Source: Saccharopolyspora soli | GTDB lineage: Bacteria; Actinomycetota; Actinomycetes; Mycobacteriales; Pseudonocardiaceae | Direction: 5' to 3' | Length of the DNA stretch: 64,000 bases | Assembly: GCF_022678645.1 (NCBI RefSeq) | Contig: NZ_JALBWV010000041.1 | Location: 1-64,000, forward strand | In this document: in pieces, positions 48,426 to 56,531 of the stretch | Layout: every line of letters begins with the position of its first letter | How positions within the stretch are numbered: position 1 is the stretch's first letter | The notes under the pieces: model-generated | Database searches by the model: none | Seen by the model: the letters and a program-made list of their open reading frames with translations, nothing else | Told to the model about the DNA's origin: nothing | Program-made: the position numbers and the translations under genes

Positions 48426-51400
48426 TCACGCGACGGAGTCGGCGCCCCAGTGGATGGCGACTCGGCGTAGTTCGACGGCTTCCGGGGTGCCGAGCTCGGC
48501 GAAGATGTCGTGGGCGCGACGCCAGTAGTCCTGGGCCAGCTGGGCCCGCCCGGCGCACCGGTGCAGCTCGGCGAGTTCGTGGACGGCCAGCGCCTGCTGG
48601 TAGCGCTCGCTGCGGTCGATGGCCAGCCGCTGGCCCTGGTCGATCAGCTTGCCAGCGGTGGTGAGGTCGCCGATGTCGCGGTGCGCGGCACCGAAGCTGA
48701 TCAGCACCTCGCTTTCCGCGGCTGGACCGCTGACCTGCCGCACGATTTGCAGCGCGGCGTGCAGGTTGGTCATCGCGTCGTCGTAGCGGCCCAGCTCTCG
48801 GTAGGTCTTGCCGAGCCGGTGCCGGGCGTAGGCGACCTTCGGCTCCAACCCGTGTTCGACGGCCAACGCCACGGCGCGTTGCAGGAAATCGACCGCCTGG
48901 ACGTAGTTTCCCGTGCGCCGGTGCACCTCGCCGACGTCGGCGAGCCCGCAGCATTCGCCATCGGCATTGCCCGCCTGGCGGGACAGTTCGATCCCGCGGT
49001 GCAGGCTCTCCAACGACTCGTCGACGAATCCCAAGGCGGCCAACGCGTTTCCGACGTTGACCCGCAGCACGCCCTCGCGGTACGGGTCGCGCCCGGCGCA
49101 CCGGGACGCGCCGAACCTGAAGTGCCGCAACGCCTCTCGGAACTGCCCCAACCGATAGCAGAGCGTGCCCAGTGATTCCAGCGTGCTGGTCTCCAGCACC
49201 CGGTCGCCGGTCGCCCGGTGGAACTCCAAGGCCCGGTACAGATGCTCGCGCGCATCCGCGCCACGGCCCTGGTCCAGGTACGCGGCCGCGAGATCCGCGC
49301 GGGTCACCGCCTCGCCGACCGAGTCCTGCGCGGCGATGGCCGCGGCCAACGCGGCCTCGTGGGTGCGGACCCAGTCGTGGTCGTGACCGTAGCCGTAGAG
49401 GTGCAGGTAATCCCGCAGCGACCTGGTCAGCTGCCACGCGTGCGTCGGCCACCCCTGCTCGGCGGCCAGGCTCACCGCCGCGATCAGGCAGGCCCGCTCG
49501 GCGTCCAACCACCGCCGAGCCTCCTCCTTGCTGCACAACTTCGGCCGGTGCACCGGCTGGCTGCCCGCCAACTTCATCGTCGGCTGGTGCGGCTGCAACA
49601 GGTACGTGGCGCTCGTCGCGCTGTGCAGGTAGAAGTCCAGCACGCGGGTGATCGCCGCGGTCCGCTGCGACTCGGGCTCCTCCTCGCGCACGATGCTGCG
49701 GACGTACTCGGCGAGCAGGTCGTGCAGCCGATAGCGGTGCCGGGTCACCACGTTGACCAGGTGTTCGTCGACGAGCCGGTCCAGCAGGTGCTGAGCTTCG
49801 CCGCGGCCGACACCGGCCAGCGCGGCGACCGCGTCCACCGTGAAGTCGTCGCCGGGATGCAGCCCGAGCAGCCGGAACATCCGCTGTTCGTCCTGGTCGA
49901 GGGCGTGGTACGACAGATCGAAGACGGCGCGCAGCCGCCGGTTGCCCGCAACCAGTTCGTACAGCCGGTCACCCGTTTCGGCCAAACGCGCGGCCAGGTC
50001 CGACACGGTCCAGGCGCGGCGGGACTGCAACCGCCGCGCGGCGAGCGCGACCGCCAGCGGCAGTCGGCCGCACAGTTCCACCACCCGGCGCGCAGCTTCC
50101 GGGGTGTCCCGGTTGCGGCCGACCACCTTGCTCAACAGGTCTTCCGCCTCGACCGGGGTGAACACGTCCAGCGGCAGCGTGTGCGCGCCGTCGAGCGCCA
50201 GGGTGCGGCGACTGGTGATGAGCACGATGTTCTCCGGACCAGCCGGGAGCAGCGGCACGACCTGGTCCTCACCGGAGGCGTTGTCCAGCAGCACCAGGGC
50301 TTTCTTGTCGTACAGGCGATCCCGGTAGAGCATCACCCGTTCGTCCGTTCTGGACGGGATCTGATCGTCGGGGACACCCAGCAGTCGCAGGAAGGACGCC
50401 AGCACCGCGGACGGATCAGCGGGCGGTTGGTCGGCATGTCCGCGCAGGTCCACGTACAGCTGGCAGTCACCGCATCGACCGGCCGCCAACAGCTGGTGCG
50501 CCGCGCGCACCGCGAGGCGGGTCTTGCCGACGCCGCCCATGCCCTCGATCAACGCGATCGGCACCGCAGTGCCGCCGTCGGCGGCTCGCACCCGCTCGTG
50601 GAGCGCGGTCAACTCGGCTTCGCGACCGGTGAAATCCGCGATGTCCGGCGGCAGTTGGCGGTGCGCGCTGACCGGGGTGAACTCCGGACGCGGCACCTCC
50701 TGGCGCAGCACTCGTTCATACGCGGCAACGAGTTCCGGACCGGGATCGGCGCCCAACTCCTCGGCCAGGCGGCGGCGCAGCGTGTCGTAGACGTTCAGCG
50801 CGGCGGCCTGCTGCCCGCTGCCAGCCAGCGCGATCATCAGTGCCGCGTGGACCGCTTCGTGCAGCGGATCGGCCTCGGCGACGCGTTGCAGGAACGGCAG
50901 AACCTCTTGGTGGCGCCCCAATCCAGCTGCCACGGCGGCATATTCCACCAGCACGGCGTGGTATTCACGGGTGAGCGCCGTGATCAGCGGGTGGGCTTGC
51001 AGACTGCCGAGCCCTTCCAGCGGTTCCCCGCGCCACAACGTGACGGCCTCGGAGAAAAGTCCGCACGCCTCAGCGGATTTCTCCTCGTCGCGCGCGTCCC
51101 GCGCCAACGCGACGAGGCGCTGGAACACCAGCAGGTCGTGCTGTCCCTCGGGAACCGACAGCTGGTAGCCACCTCGATCGGCCACCAGCACCGGGGAATC
51201 CTGCGGACCGGGCTGCAACCTGCGGCGCAGCCGGGAAACCCGCGATTGCAGCAGATCGGCGGACCCGGACACGGACTGCACGCCCCAAACCGCTTCGATC
51301 AGCGCATCCCGCGCCACCGGCACGTTCGGCGACAACGCCAACAGGCCCAACAGCACCCGTTGTGCCTCCGAACCAGGATCGACCGACCGACCGTTCACGG

Positions 51401-51680
51401 TGACCTTCAACGGTCCCAGCACGTCGACGCGCAGGCCGCTGCCGCCCTCGCCGCCCGCCGCCCGGATCAGTTCTTCGAGTTCGATCCGCGACAGGCCGAG
51501 CACATCGGACAGTCGACGCAGGGTGGCAGCCCGCGGGCGAACCACCCGCCCCTGTTCCACATCCCGCAGTCCCGCCGCGCTCAGCCCGGCTCGATCGGCC
51601 ACCTGCAACTGCGTCAGGCCAGCGCGTTTGCGGAATTCGCGGAGCAATTTCCCCAGTTGGCCGCCAGACGTGTCCGCCAC
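48426..51680 (-). CDS. large XRE-SARP-BTAD-NB-ARC-TPR regulator
   Basis: A 1084-residue multidomain regulator. An XRE HTH lies at residues 5-65 (LGKLLREFRKRAGLTQLQVADRAGL). A SARP-type DNA-binding domain follows at about 80-170 (VDVLGPLKVTVNGR), then a BTAD domain to about 320 (YDTLRRRLAEELGADPGPELVAAYERVLR). The NB-ARC ATPase has Walker A IEGMGGVGKTRLA and Walker B ALVLLDNAS. From about 690 come TPR repeats (ESLGTLCYRLGQFREALRHF). GTG at 51680 with AGAGG at 8 nt spacing is the start. SARPs typically activate secondary-metabolite genes; no such cluster is in the window. Confidence 0.88.
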   Translation of the reverse strand: MADTSGGQLGKLLREFRKRAGLTQLQVADRAGLSAAGLRDVEQGRVVRPRAATLRRLSDVLGLSRIELEELIRAAGGEGGSGLRVDVLGPLKVTVNGRSVDPGSEAQRVLLGLLALSPNVPVARDALIEAVWGVQSVSGSADLLQSRVSRLRRRLQPGPQDSPVLVADRGGYQLSVPEGQHDLLVFQRLVALARDARDEEKSAEACGLFSEAVTLWRGEPLEGLGSLQAHPLITALTREYHAVLVEYAAVAAGLGRHQEVLPFLQRVAEADPLHEAVHAALMIALAGSGQQAAALNVYDTLRRRLAEELGADPGPELVAAYERVLRQEVPRPEFTPVSAHRQLPPDIADFTGREAELTALHERVRAADGGTAVPIALIEGMGGVGKTRLAVRAAHQLLAAGRCGDCQLYVDLRGHADQPPADPSAVLASFLRLLGVPDDQIPSRTDERVMLYRDRLYDKKALVLLDNASGEDQVVPLLPAGPENIVLITSRRTLALDGAHTLPLDVFTPVEAEDLLSKVVGRNRDTPEAARRVVELCGRLPLAVALAARRLQSRRAWTVSDLAARLAETGDRLYELVAGNRRLRAVFDLSYHALDQDEQRMFRLLGLHPGDDFTVDAVAALAGVGRGEAQHLLDRLVDEHLVNVVTRHRYRLHDLLAEYVRSIVREEEPESQRTAAITRVLDFYLHSATSATYLLQPHQPTMKLAGSQPVHRPKLCSKEEARRWLDAERACLIAAVSLAAEQGWPTHAWQLTRSLRDYLHLYGYGHDHDWVRTHEAALAAAIAAQDSVGEAVTRADLAAAYLDQGRGADAREHLYRALEFHRATGDRVLETSTLESLGTLCYRLGQFREALRHFRFGASRCAGRDPYREGVLRVNVGNALAALGFVDESLESLHRGIELSRQAGNADGECCGLADVGEVHRRTGNYVQAVDFLQRAVALAVEHGLEPKVAYARHRLGKTYRELGRYDDAMTNLHAALQIVRQVSGPAAESEVLISFGAAHRDIGDLTTAGKLIDQGQRLAIDRSERYQQALAVHELAELHRCAGRAQLAQDYWRRAHDIFAELGTPEAVELRRVAIHWGADSVA

Positions 51681-51904
51681 GCCAATCACCTCTATCGAGA
51701 ATCGAGCCACTGGTGACGACAAACGTTCGCCGCGCCCGTCCGACCCCGCAGTACCGCCAGCAGTCGATGTTGTAGCACATTCGTGGCGGGAAAAGGTCCT
51801 ATCGACCAAATCGAACCGCGAAACCCCTTGATTTGGCACCATGTTGCCACCGCAAGGACCAACCCGCGGTGGCCGTGAAATCGGTTCTACACCGGTTGGT
51901 GCGT

Positions 51905-52795
51905 TCAGTTGTTCAGCGCATCCGGGTTTTCCGAAAGCATTTCAGCAACGGTCTCGACCAGTTCTTCCACACCCGCGCCGGACATGATGAGCTCGGTGCC
52001 GCTACCGGGGTTGAAGCACAGAACGTGTTCCCGACCCGGCCAGTTCGCGGCAGCCGCGAGGAACGGGAGCTCGATGTGCTCCGCCACGTGCGCAGCCGTT
52101 CGGGAAAGCACCTCGGTCGAGCTGAACACCGGGATCGCCGGGCCGATCCGCAGCCACGGGAAGTTCGTGCCGTCGAAGTCCTCCGACACCGGACCGCTCA
52201 TCGGCACCACGACCTCGGAGTCCACCAGCGCGCTCAGGAAAGCGTCGACGTCCTGCCCCTCGACCGCCGCGGCCAGCGCTTCTTCCAGCTCGTTGACCGG
52301 GGCCGCGACACCGGGCGCCACCCCACCGCTGAGTTCCGCGAGGCACAGCTCGCGGATCTCCGCCCGCACCTGCTCGGCCAACGCCGCTTCGGCTGCATCG
52401 ACCGGGATCAGGGACTCGCTGCCGTCGGCCAATCGGCTCAACGCATCCAGCGGAAGCACCGCGCCGATCGGCAGTCCCGGATTCAACGCGAACTGGTGGT
52501 CCGGTCCCGGCCAGTTCCGCGCGAGCGCGGCGACGTCGGCTTCCCGATGCCCCAGCGAGTACGGCCCCAGCCCGTGCGAAAGCGCTTCGGGCGAGGTGAA
52601 AGCGAGCACGTGCGCGCGGTCGAGCGGCATGAACTCGTCCAAGTCCTGCCGCAGTTCGCTGCCTGGCTCGGGCAACACCGGCAGGTACAGCGGTGCGCCC
52701 AGCACGATCTCCGCGTACCGCTTGCTGTCGCCCGCCTCCAGCGCCGCGACCAGCTCGCGTTCAACTTCGTTGGCAGGTTCCCATTCGGAATTCAC
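51905..52795 (-). CDS. SseB-like tandem-domain protein, copy 1
   Basis: A 296-residue acidic cytoplasmic protein with two SseB_N-type domains. Each has the same order: a helix (EVERELVAALEAGDSKRYAEI), a strand pair ending VVP or LPV, the motif VLAFTSPEALS or IPVFSSTEVLS, and a closing NWPG...NPG element followed by hydrophobic strands. Compared with SseB-type type III enhancers only the fold is shared. A paralogue lies at 54634, about 35% similar by eye. ATG at 52795 is 71 bp from the divergent beta-helix/AAA gene. Confidence 0.75.
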   Translation of the reverse strand: MNSEWEPANEVERELVAALEAGDSKRYAEIVLGAPLYLPVLPEPGSELRQDLDEFMPLDRAHVLAFTSPEALSHGLGPYSLGHREADVAALARNWPGPDHQFALNPGLPIGAVLPLDALSRLADGSESLIPVDAAEAALAEQVRAEIRELCLAELSGGVAPGVAAPVNELEEALAAAVEGQDVDAFLSALVDSEVVVPMSGPVSEDFDGTNFPWLRIGPAIPVFSSTEVLSRTAAHVAEHIELPFLAAAANWPGREHVLCFNPGSGTELIMSGAGVEELVETVAEMLSENPDALNN

Positions 52796-52866
52796 CCGAA
52801 ACCGCCCTCCTGGGGTAGTTTTGTGGCACGCACACTAGTACTTCTTCACAGATATGCGCGGGAGTC

Positions 52867-54543
52867 ATGGCACGCACCCTTTTCGTCTCACCAGAGCAAC
52901 GCGGTGCACTTCCGACGATCCGGGACGCGCTGGACGCCGCGGACAACGGCGCGGTCATCTCCATCGCGCCCGGTGAATACGACGAGCAGATCACGATCCG
53001 GCGCCAGCAGGTGGTGCTCGCCGCCCGTGAACCCGGCACGGTCACCATCACCTCGCCGTTGCGGGACCAGCCAACGGTATCGGTCACCGACGGCGCCGTG
53101 GAGTTCACCGGGCTGACCGTCCGATCCACCGAAGACTCGGCGATTCGCATCGTCGGAGGCAAGGCGAAGATCGTCGACTGCGCGGCGTCCGCCGGATATG
53201 CCGCGGCCATCAGCGTCGCAGGCGGTGCCGACGTGGAGTTGCGTGGTGTCGAGGTCACCTCGGCCCAATACGGGTTGATCATCGAGAACGCCGACGGAAT
53301 GGTGGAGAGCTGCGCCTTCCGCGACACTGTCGACGACGCGGTGATCGTGCGGCTCGGTGCCCGCGCCACGCTGCGACACTGCACTGTGGAGGGTTCCGGG
53401 TTCCGCGGGATCTACATGTACCAGGCGGGGAATTCGAGCATCGAGCGCTGCGACATCTCGCGGACCGGGGACGCCGGGATCGCGGTGGCCGACCAGACTT
53501 CGCCGAACATCGTCGAGTGCTGGGTGCACGACACGCAGGGTGCGGGCATCACGGTGGGCCGCGGGTGCGGCGGGGTGATCGAGGACTGCCGGGTGGAGAA
53601 CACCGCGCCGCCCGGCGTGCTGATCGACGACGGCGCGCGAACCCAGGTGCGGCGCAACGATTCGGCGGCCGCCAAGCCGCAGGTCGGGGCGAAGGCGTCC
53701 GGGGGCGCCCAGCAGGACCAGGAGCAGATCGACCTGCTGCTGGCCGAACTCGACGAGATGATCGGCCTCACCGGGGTGAAGGCCGAAGTGCGGGGGCTGA
53801 TCGACGAGATCCAGGTCAACGAGTGGCGGCGCGGCGAAGGGCTGTCGGTCAGCACCGTCAGCAACCACCTGGTGTTCACCGGCGCCCCCGGAACCGGCAA
53901 GACCACCGTGGCCCGCGTGTACGGGAAGTTGTTGCAAGCACTGGGAATCCTGCCCAACGGCCGGTTCAAGGAGGTCTCCCGGCGCGACCTGGTCGGCCAG
54001 TACATCGGCCACACCGCGGAGAAGGCGGCGACGGTGTTCGACGAGGCGCGCGGCGGTGTGCTGTTCATCGACGAGGCGTACACGCTGTCGCGGTCCAGCG
54101 GTGGCGGCGCGGACTTCGGCCAGGAAGCGATCGACACGCTGGTCAAGCTGATGGAGGACCACCGCGACGAGGTCGCCGTCATCGTGGCCGGGTACACCGG
54201 TGAGATGAGCCAGTTCCTGGACACCAACCCCGGTCTGGCATCCCGGTTCGGCAAGACCCTGGAATTCGAGAACTACACGCCGCAACAGCTGGTGCAGATC
54301 AGCAGCCACATCGCCAGCAGCGACGACTACCTGCTGGGCGAGGACCTGGACGTGGCGCTGCTGGAGTGGTTCGCGCAGATCGAACGCGACCAGAACTTCG
54401 GCAACGCCCGCGAGGCCCGAAAACTGCTGGAGCGGATGCGCAAATCCCAATCCACCCGACTCCGCAACCTCGGCCACCGCCCAACCAGGGAAGACCTCCG
54501 CACCCTGACCCTGGACGACCTCCTAGACGCGGTCCGCGAGTAG
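52867..54543 (+). CDS. right-handed beta-helix / CbbX-type AAA+ ATPase fusion
   Basis: A 558-residue fusion. Residues 1-275 form a right-handed parallel beta-helix with short repeated turns (TIRDALDAADNGAVISIAPGEYDEQITI, then units such as GYAAAISVAGGADVELRGVEV). Residues 295-555 are an AAA+ ATPase of the CbbX/SpoVK/EccA group: Walker A FTGAPGTGKTTVARVYG, Walker B GGVLFIDEAYTL, sensor VIVAGYT, and the Arg finger region GLASRFGKTLEF. EccA-type ATPases assist type VII secretion; the beta-helix could be the substrate-recognition arm. Flanked on both sides by divergent/convergent SseB-like genes. Confidence 0.88.
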   Translation: MARTLFVSPEQRGALPTIRDALDAADNGAVISIAPGEYDEQITIRRQQVVLAAREPGTVTITSPLRDQPTVSVTDGAVEFTGLTVRSTEDSAIRIVGGKAKIVDCAASAGYAAAISVAGGADVELRGVEVTSAQYGLIIENADGMVESCAFRDTVDDAVIVRLGARATLRHCTVEGSGFRGIYMYQAGNSSIERCDISRTGDAGIAVADQTSPNIVECWVHDTQGAGITVGRGCGGVIEDCRVENTAPPGVLIDDGARTQVRRNDSAAAKPQVGAKASGGAQQDQEQIDLLLAELDEMIGLTGVKAEVRGLIDEIQVNEWRRGEGLSVSTVSNHLVFTGAPGTGKTTVARVYGKLLQALGILPNGRFKEVSRRDLVGQYIGHTAEKAATVFDEARGGVLFIDEAYTLSRSSGGGADFGQEAIDTLVKLMEDHRDEVAVIVAGYTGEMSQFLDTNPGLASRFGKTLEFENYTPQQLVQISSHIASSDDYLLGEDLDVALLEWFAQIERDQNFGNAREARKLLERMRKSQSTRLRNLGHRPTREDLRTLTLDDLLDAVRE

Positions 54544-54582
54544 GAGGGTACGCGAATCGGCGCGGCCCGAGCCTCTGTTGTG

Positions 54583-54626
54583 TCGTGAGTGGTTATGGTT
54601 GCCCTGGCGACCGTAGCCACTCACGA
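54583..54626. repeat. 44-bp palindromic repeat, copy C
   Basis: Ends TCGTGAGTGG and CCACTCACGA with interior TTATGGTTGCC / GGCGACCGTAG, all paired if G-U is allowed. It lies between the convergent beta-helix/AAA and SseB genes and probably terminates both. Same element as 25312 and 44029. Confidence 0.9.
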
Positions 54627-54633
54627 CTTGCGT

Positions 54634-55527
54634 TCACTGTTCTCGGGTGGCTTCTTCGGCTGCTGTGCGGAGGTCTGCTACTCCGGGGCCGGGTAGCGTC
54701 AGTTCCGTTGGGGTGCCTGGGTTCACCAGCAGGACGTGGTCTTCGCTGGGCCAGTTGGTCAGCAGCGTCAGGAACGGGAGTTGGACCCGGTGCGCGTTGC
54801 TCGGCGCCATGCGGTCCAGGACCTCGGCGGAGGTGAACACCGGAATCACCGGGGACTGCTCGCCGCCGACCACCCGCCACGGGAATCCATGCGCGGCAAG
54901 CTGCTCGGCATCCGGCACCGCACGCTCGGTCGGCACCACCACCTCCGAGGTGACCAGCGCGAACACGAACTCGTCGAAGTTCTGCTCGTCGACTGCCGCC
55001 AGCAGCCGGGCCTCCAGCTCGTTCGCCGAACCCTCGTCCAACGCCCGCGCCGCGGTTTCCGCGTCGCTGCCCAGCTCCGCCAGCACCATCTCCCGGACCT
55101 CGTCCAGCACCTCGTCGACCACCGCGTCCTCCACGTCCTGCATGGCCATCAGCTGCTGCTGGCCGGACGCGAGTTCGTCGATGTCGTTGAAGGACAGGAA
55201 AACGCCGACCGGCGTGCCCGGATCGATGACCAGTTGCCGGTCCGGATCGCCGTACTGCACGCGCAACGCGGCCAGGTCCAGCTCCCGGTATCCCGTCGCC
55301 GCCGGACCGAACACGCCGAACAGCGCCTCCGGCGAGGTGAACACCACCGTTTGGTCGGCGTCCACAGGGGGCATCCACTCCGGCCACGCCGCAGCGCCGT
55401 TGTCGTGCGTCGGCAAGTAGAGCGTCGCACCACGGAGCAGCTGCGCGTACCGCGCTCCGTCGCCAGCCTCCAGTGCGGCCTGCATGTCGGACTCCACGCT
55501 GTTCGCGGGCCGCCACTCAGCTTCCAC
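54634..55527 (-). CDS. SseB-like tandem-domain protein, copy 2
   Basis: A 297-residue paralogue of the protein at 51905. Again two SseB-like units, with matching landmarks: EWRPANSVESDMQAALEAGD, VVFTSPEALFGVFG, IDPGTPVGVFLSFND, then SEVVVPTERAVPD, IPVFTSAEVLDRMAP and NWPSEDHVLLVNPGT. GTG at 55527 has GGAGAGG at 8-9 nt. It is in the same direction as the Imm49/toxin genes, 141 bp downstream of Imm49. The two SseB proteins bracket the AAA+ gene, suggesting heterodimeric adaptors. Confidence 0.75.
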   Translation of the reverse strand: MEAEWRPANSVESDMQAALEAGDGARYAQLLRGATLYLPTHDNGAAAWPEWMPPVDADQTVVFTSPEALFGVFGPAATGYRELDLAALRVQYGDPDRQLVIDPGTPVGVFLSFNDIDELASGQQQLMAMQDVEDAVVDEVLDEVREMVLAELGSDAETAARALDEGSANELEARLLAAVDEQNFDEFVFALVTSEVVVPTERAVPDAEQLAAHGFPWRVVGGEQSPVIPVFTSAEVLDRMAPSNAHRVQLPFLTLLTNWPSEDHVLLVNPGTPTELTLPGPGVADLRTAAEEATREQ

Positions 55528-55668
55528 GTGTTGATCCTCTCCGCGTCGCCAAACCTTCGTCGTGCCATCGGACGTTCCCCTTGGCGTCCACGACGAATCC
55601 GCCCAGTGTGGGAGAACTCCACCTCGACGGCAAGGGCCCCGTCGGATCGCCGACGGCGCGTCTCGTCT

Positions 55669-56529
55669 TCAGAATTGGAACTCGCCGACGCGGCTGCCGT
55701 TCAGCAGTCCTCTTGGGAGGTAGCCCGACTCGACTCCGATGTGGAACCCGGCGTCGGTCGCGGACGCGGCGAACGCCAACGGCGCGAGGGCGACGAACCC
55801 GACCGGGTTCGTGCGCCGCTCGTCGTCGGCCGTCCAGAAATCCCGATGTGAAACGAGCGCCTCCACCAGGACGTCGTTGAACTCCTCCTCGTTCCGGGAC
55901 GCCAATTCGAGGAAGAGCAGGAGTTGGGGACTGACGATCTTCTCGATGCGTTCCGGACTGCTTCGCGTCACGTTCTCCGGGGCGATCAGTTCCGATGCCG
56001 CCGCCAGCTTTTCTGGCACTTCCCCGGCATCGCCGGAGAAGTAGGACTGGAGCGCGCCGATCCACGGGTAGACGTATTCGTCGTAGTCATCCGAGTTCGC
56101 CCGAAGCGTGTTCTCATCGACCAGGGTCAATTTCTGGATCCGATCGAAGTCCCGAGCGATCACGGCCAGCCAGAGCGCGGTTTGCCACCGCTTGGGGTCG
56201 CTGTAGTAGGTCGGCCCCGTTGCCGGGATGGCGTAGAACTCCTCGCCGATCAGGCAGTCCACGTGATCAGCGCTTTCCGTGGCGGCGGCGAAAATCGCAT
56301 TGGCGACCTGGGTCGCGCGGGCGAGGCTGCGCCACGTTTCATCCGATTCGCCTGCCGGATCGATCGCGCACTGGCTGCCCAGCCGCAGCAACGCGGTGTC
56401 CAGCAAGGTGGTGAGTTTCGCCGGAATCCGCGCCACCTTGGGGACGTTCCTCTCGAAGCTGGCGGCCAGTTTCGAAGATTTTTCAGCCAGGTGACTCGCG
56501 TCAGCCTCGGGGCGCTCAACAGTTCTCAT
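55669..56529 (-). CDS. immunity protein 49 (Imm49) family
   Basis: A 286-residue all-helical cytoplasmic protein with the Imm49 pattern: MRTVERPEADASHLAE at the start, DPAGESDETWRSLARATQVANAIFAAA, FYAIPATGPTYYSDPKRWQTALWLAVIARD, YDEYVYPWIGALQSYF, and the ending FHIGVESGYLPRGLLNGSRVGEF. Imm49 proteins protect toxin-producing cells from a cognate polymorphic toxin. ATG at 56529 begins 2 nt after the toxin's stop; AGGTG lies at the junction, so toxin and immunity are co-translated. Good evidence that the preceding giant protein is the toxin. Confidence 0.85.
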   Translation of the reverse strand: MRTVERPEADASHLAEKSSKLAASFERNVPKVARIPAKLTTLLDTALLRLGSQCAIDPAGESDETWRSLARATQVANAIFAAATESADHVDCLIGEEFYAIPATGPTYYSDPKRWQTALWLAVIARDFDRIQKLTLVDENTLRANSDDYDEYVYPWIGALQSYFSGDAGEVPEKLAAASELIAPENVTRSSPERIEKIVSPQLLLFLELASRNEEEFNDVLVEALVSHRDFWTADDERRTNPVGFVALAPLAFAASATDAGFHIGVESGYLPRGLLNGSRVGEFQF

Positions 56530-56531
56530 GA

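Noticed and set aside
55517..55668. Sequence reading LGGFVVDAKGNVRWHDEG between Imm49 and SseB genes, possible orphan toxin fragment
   Set aside because: Only about 20 residues look protein-like, without a start or ribosome site; a chance frame cannot be excluded.
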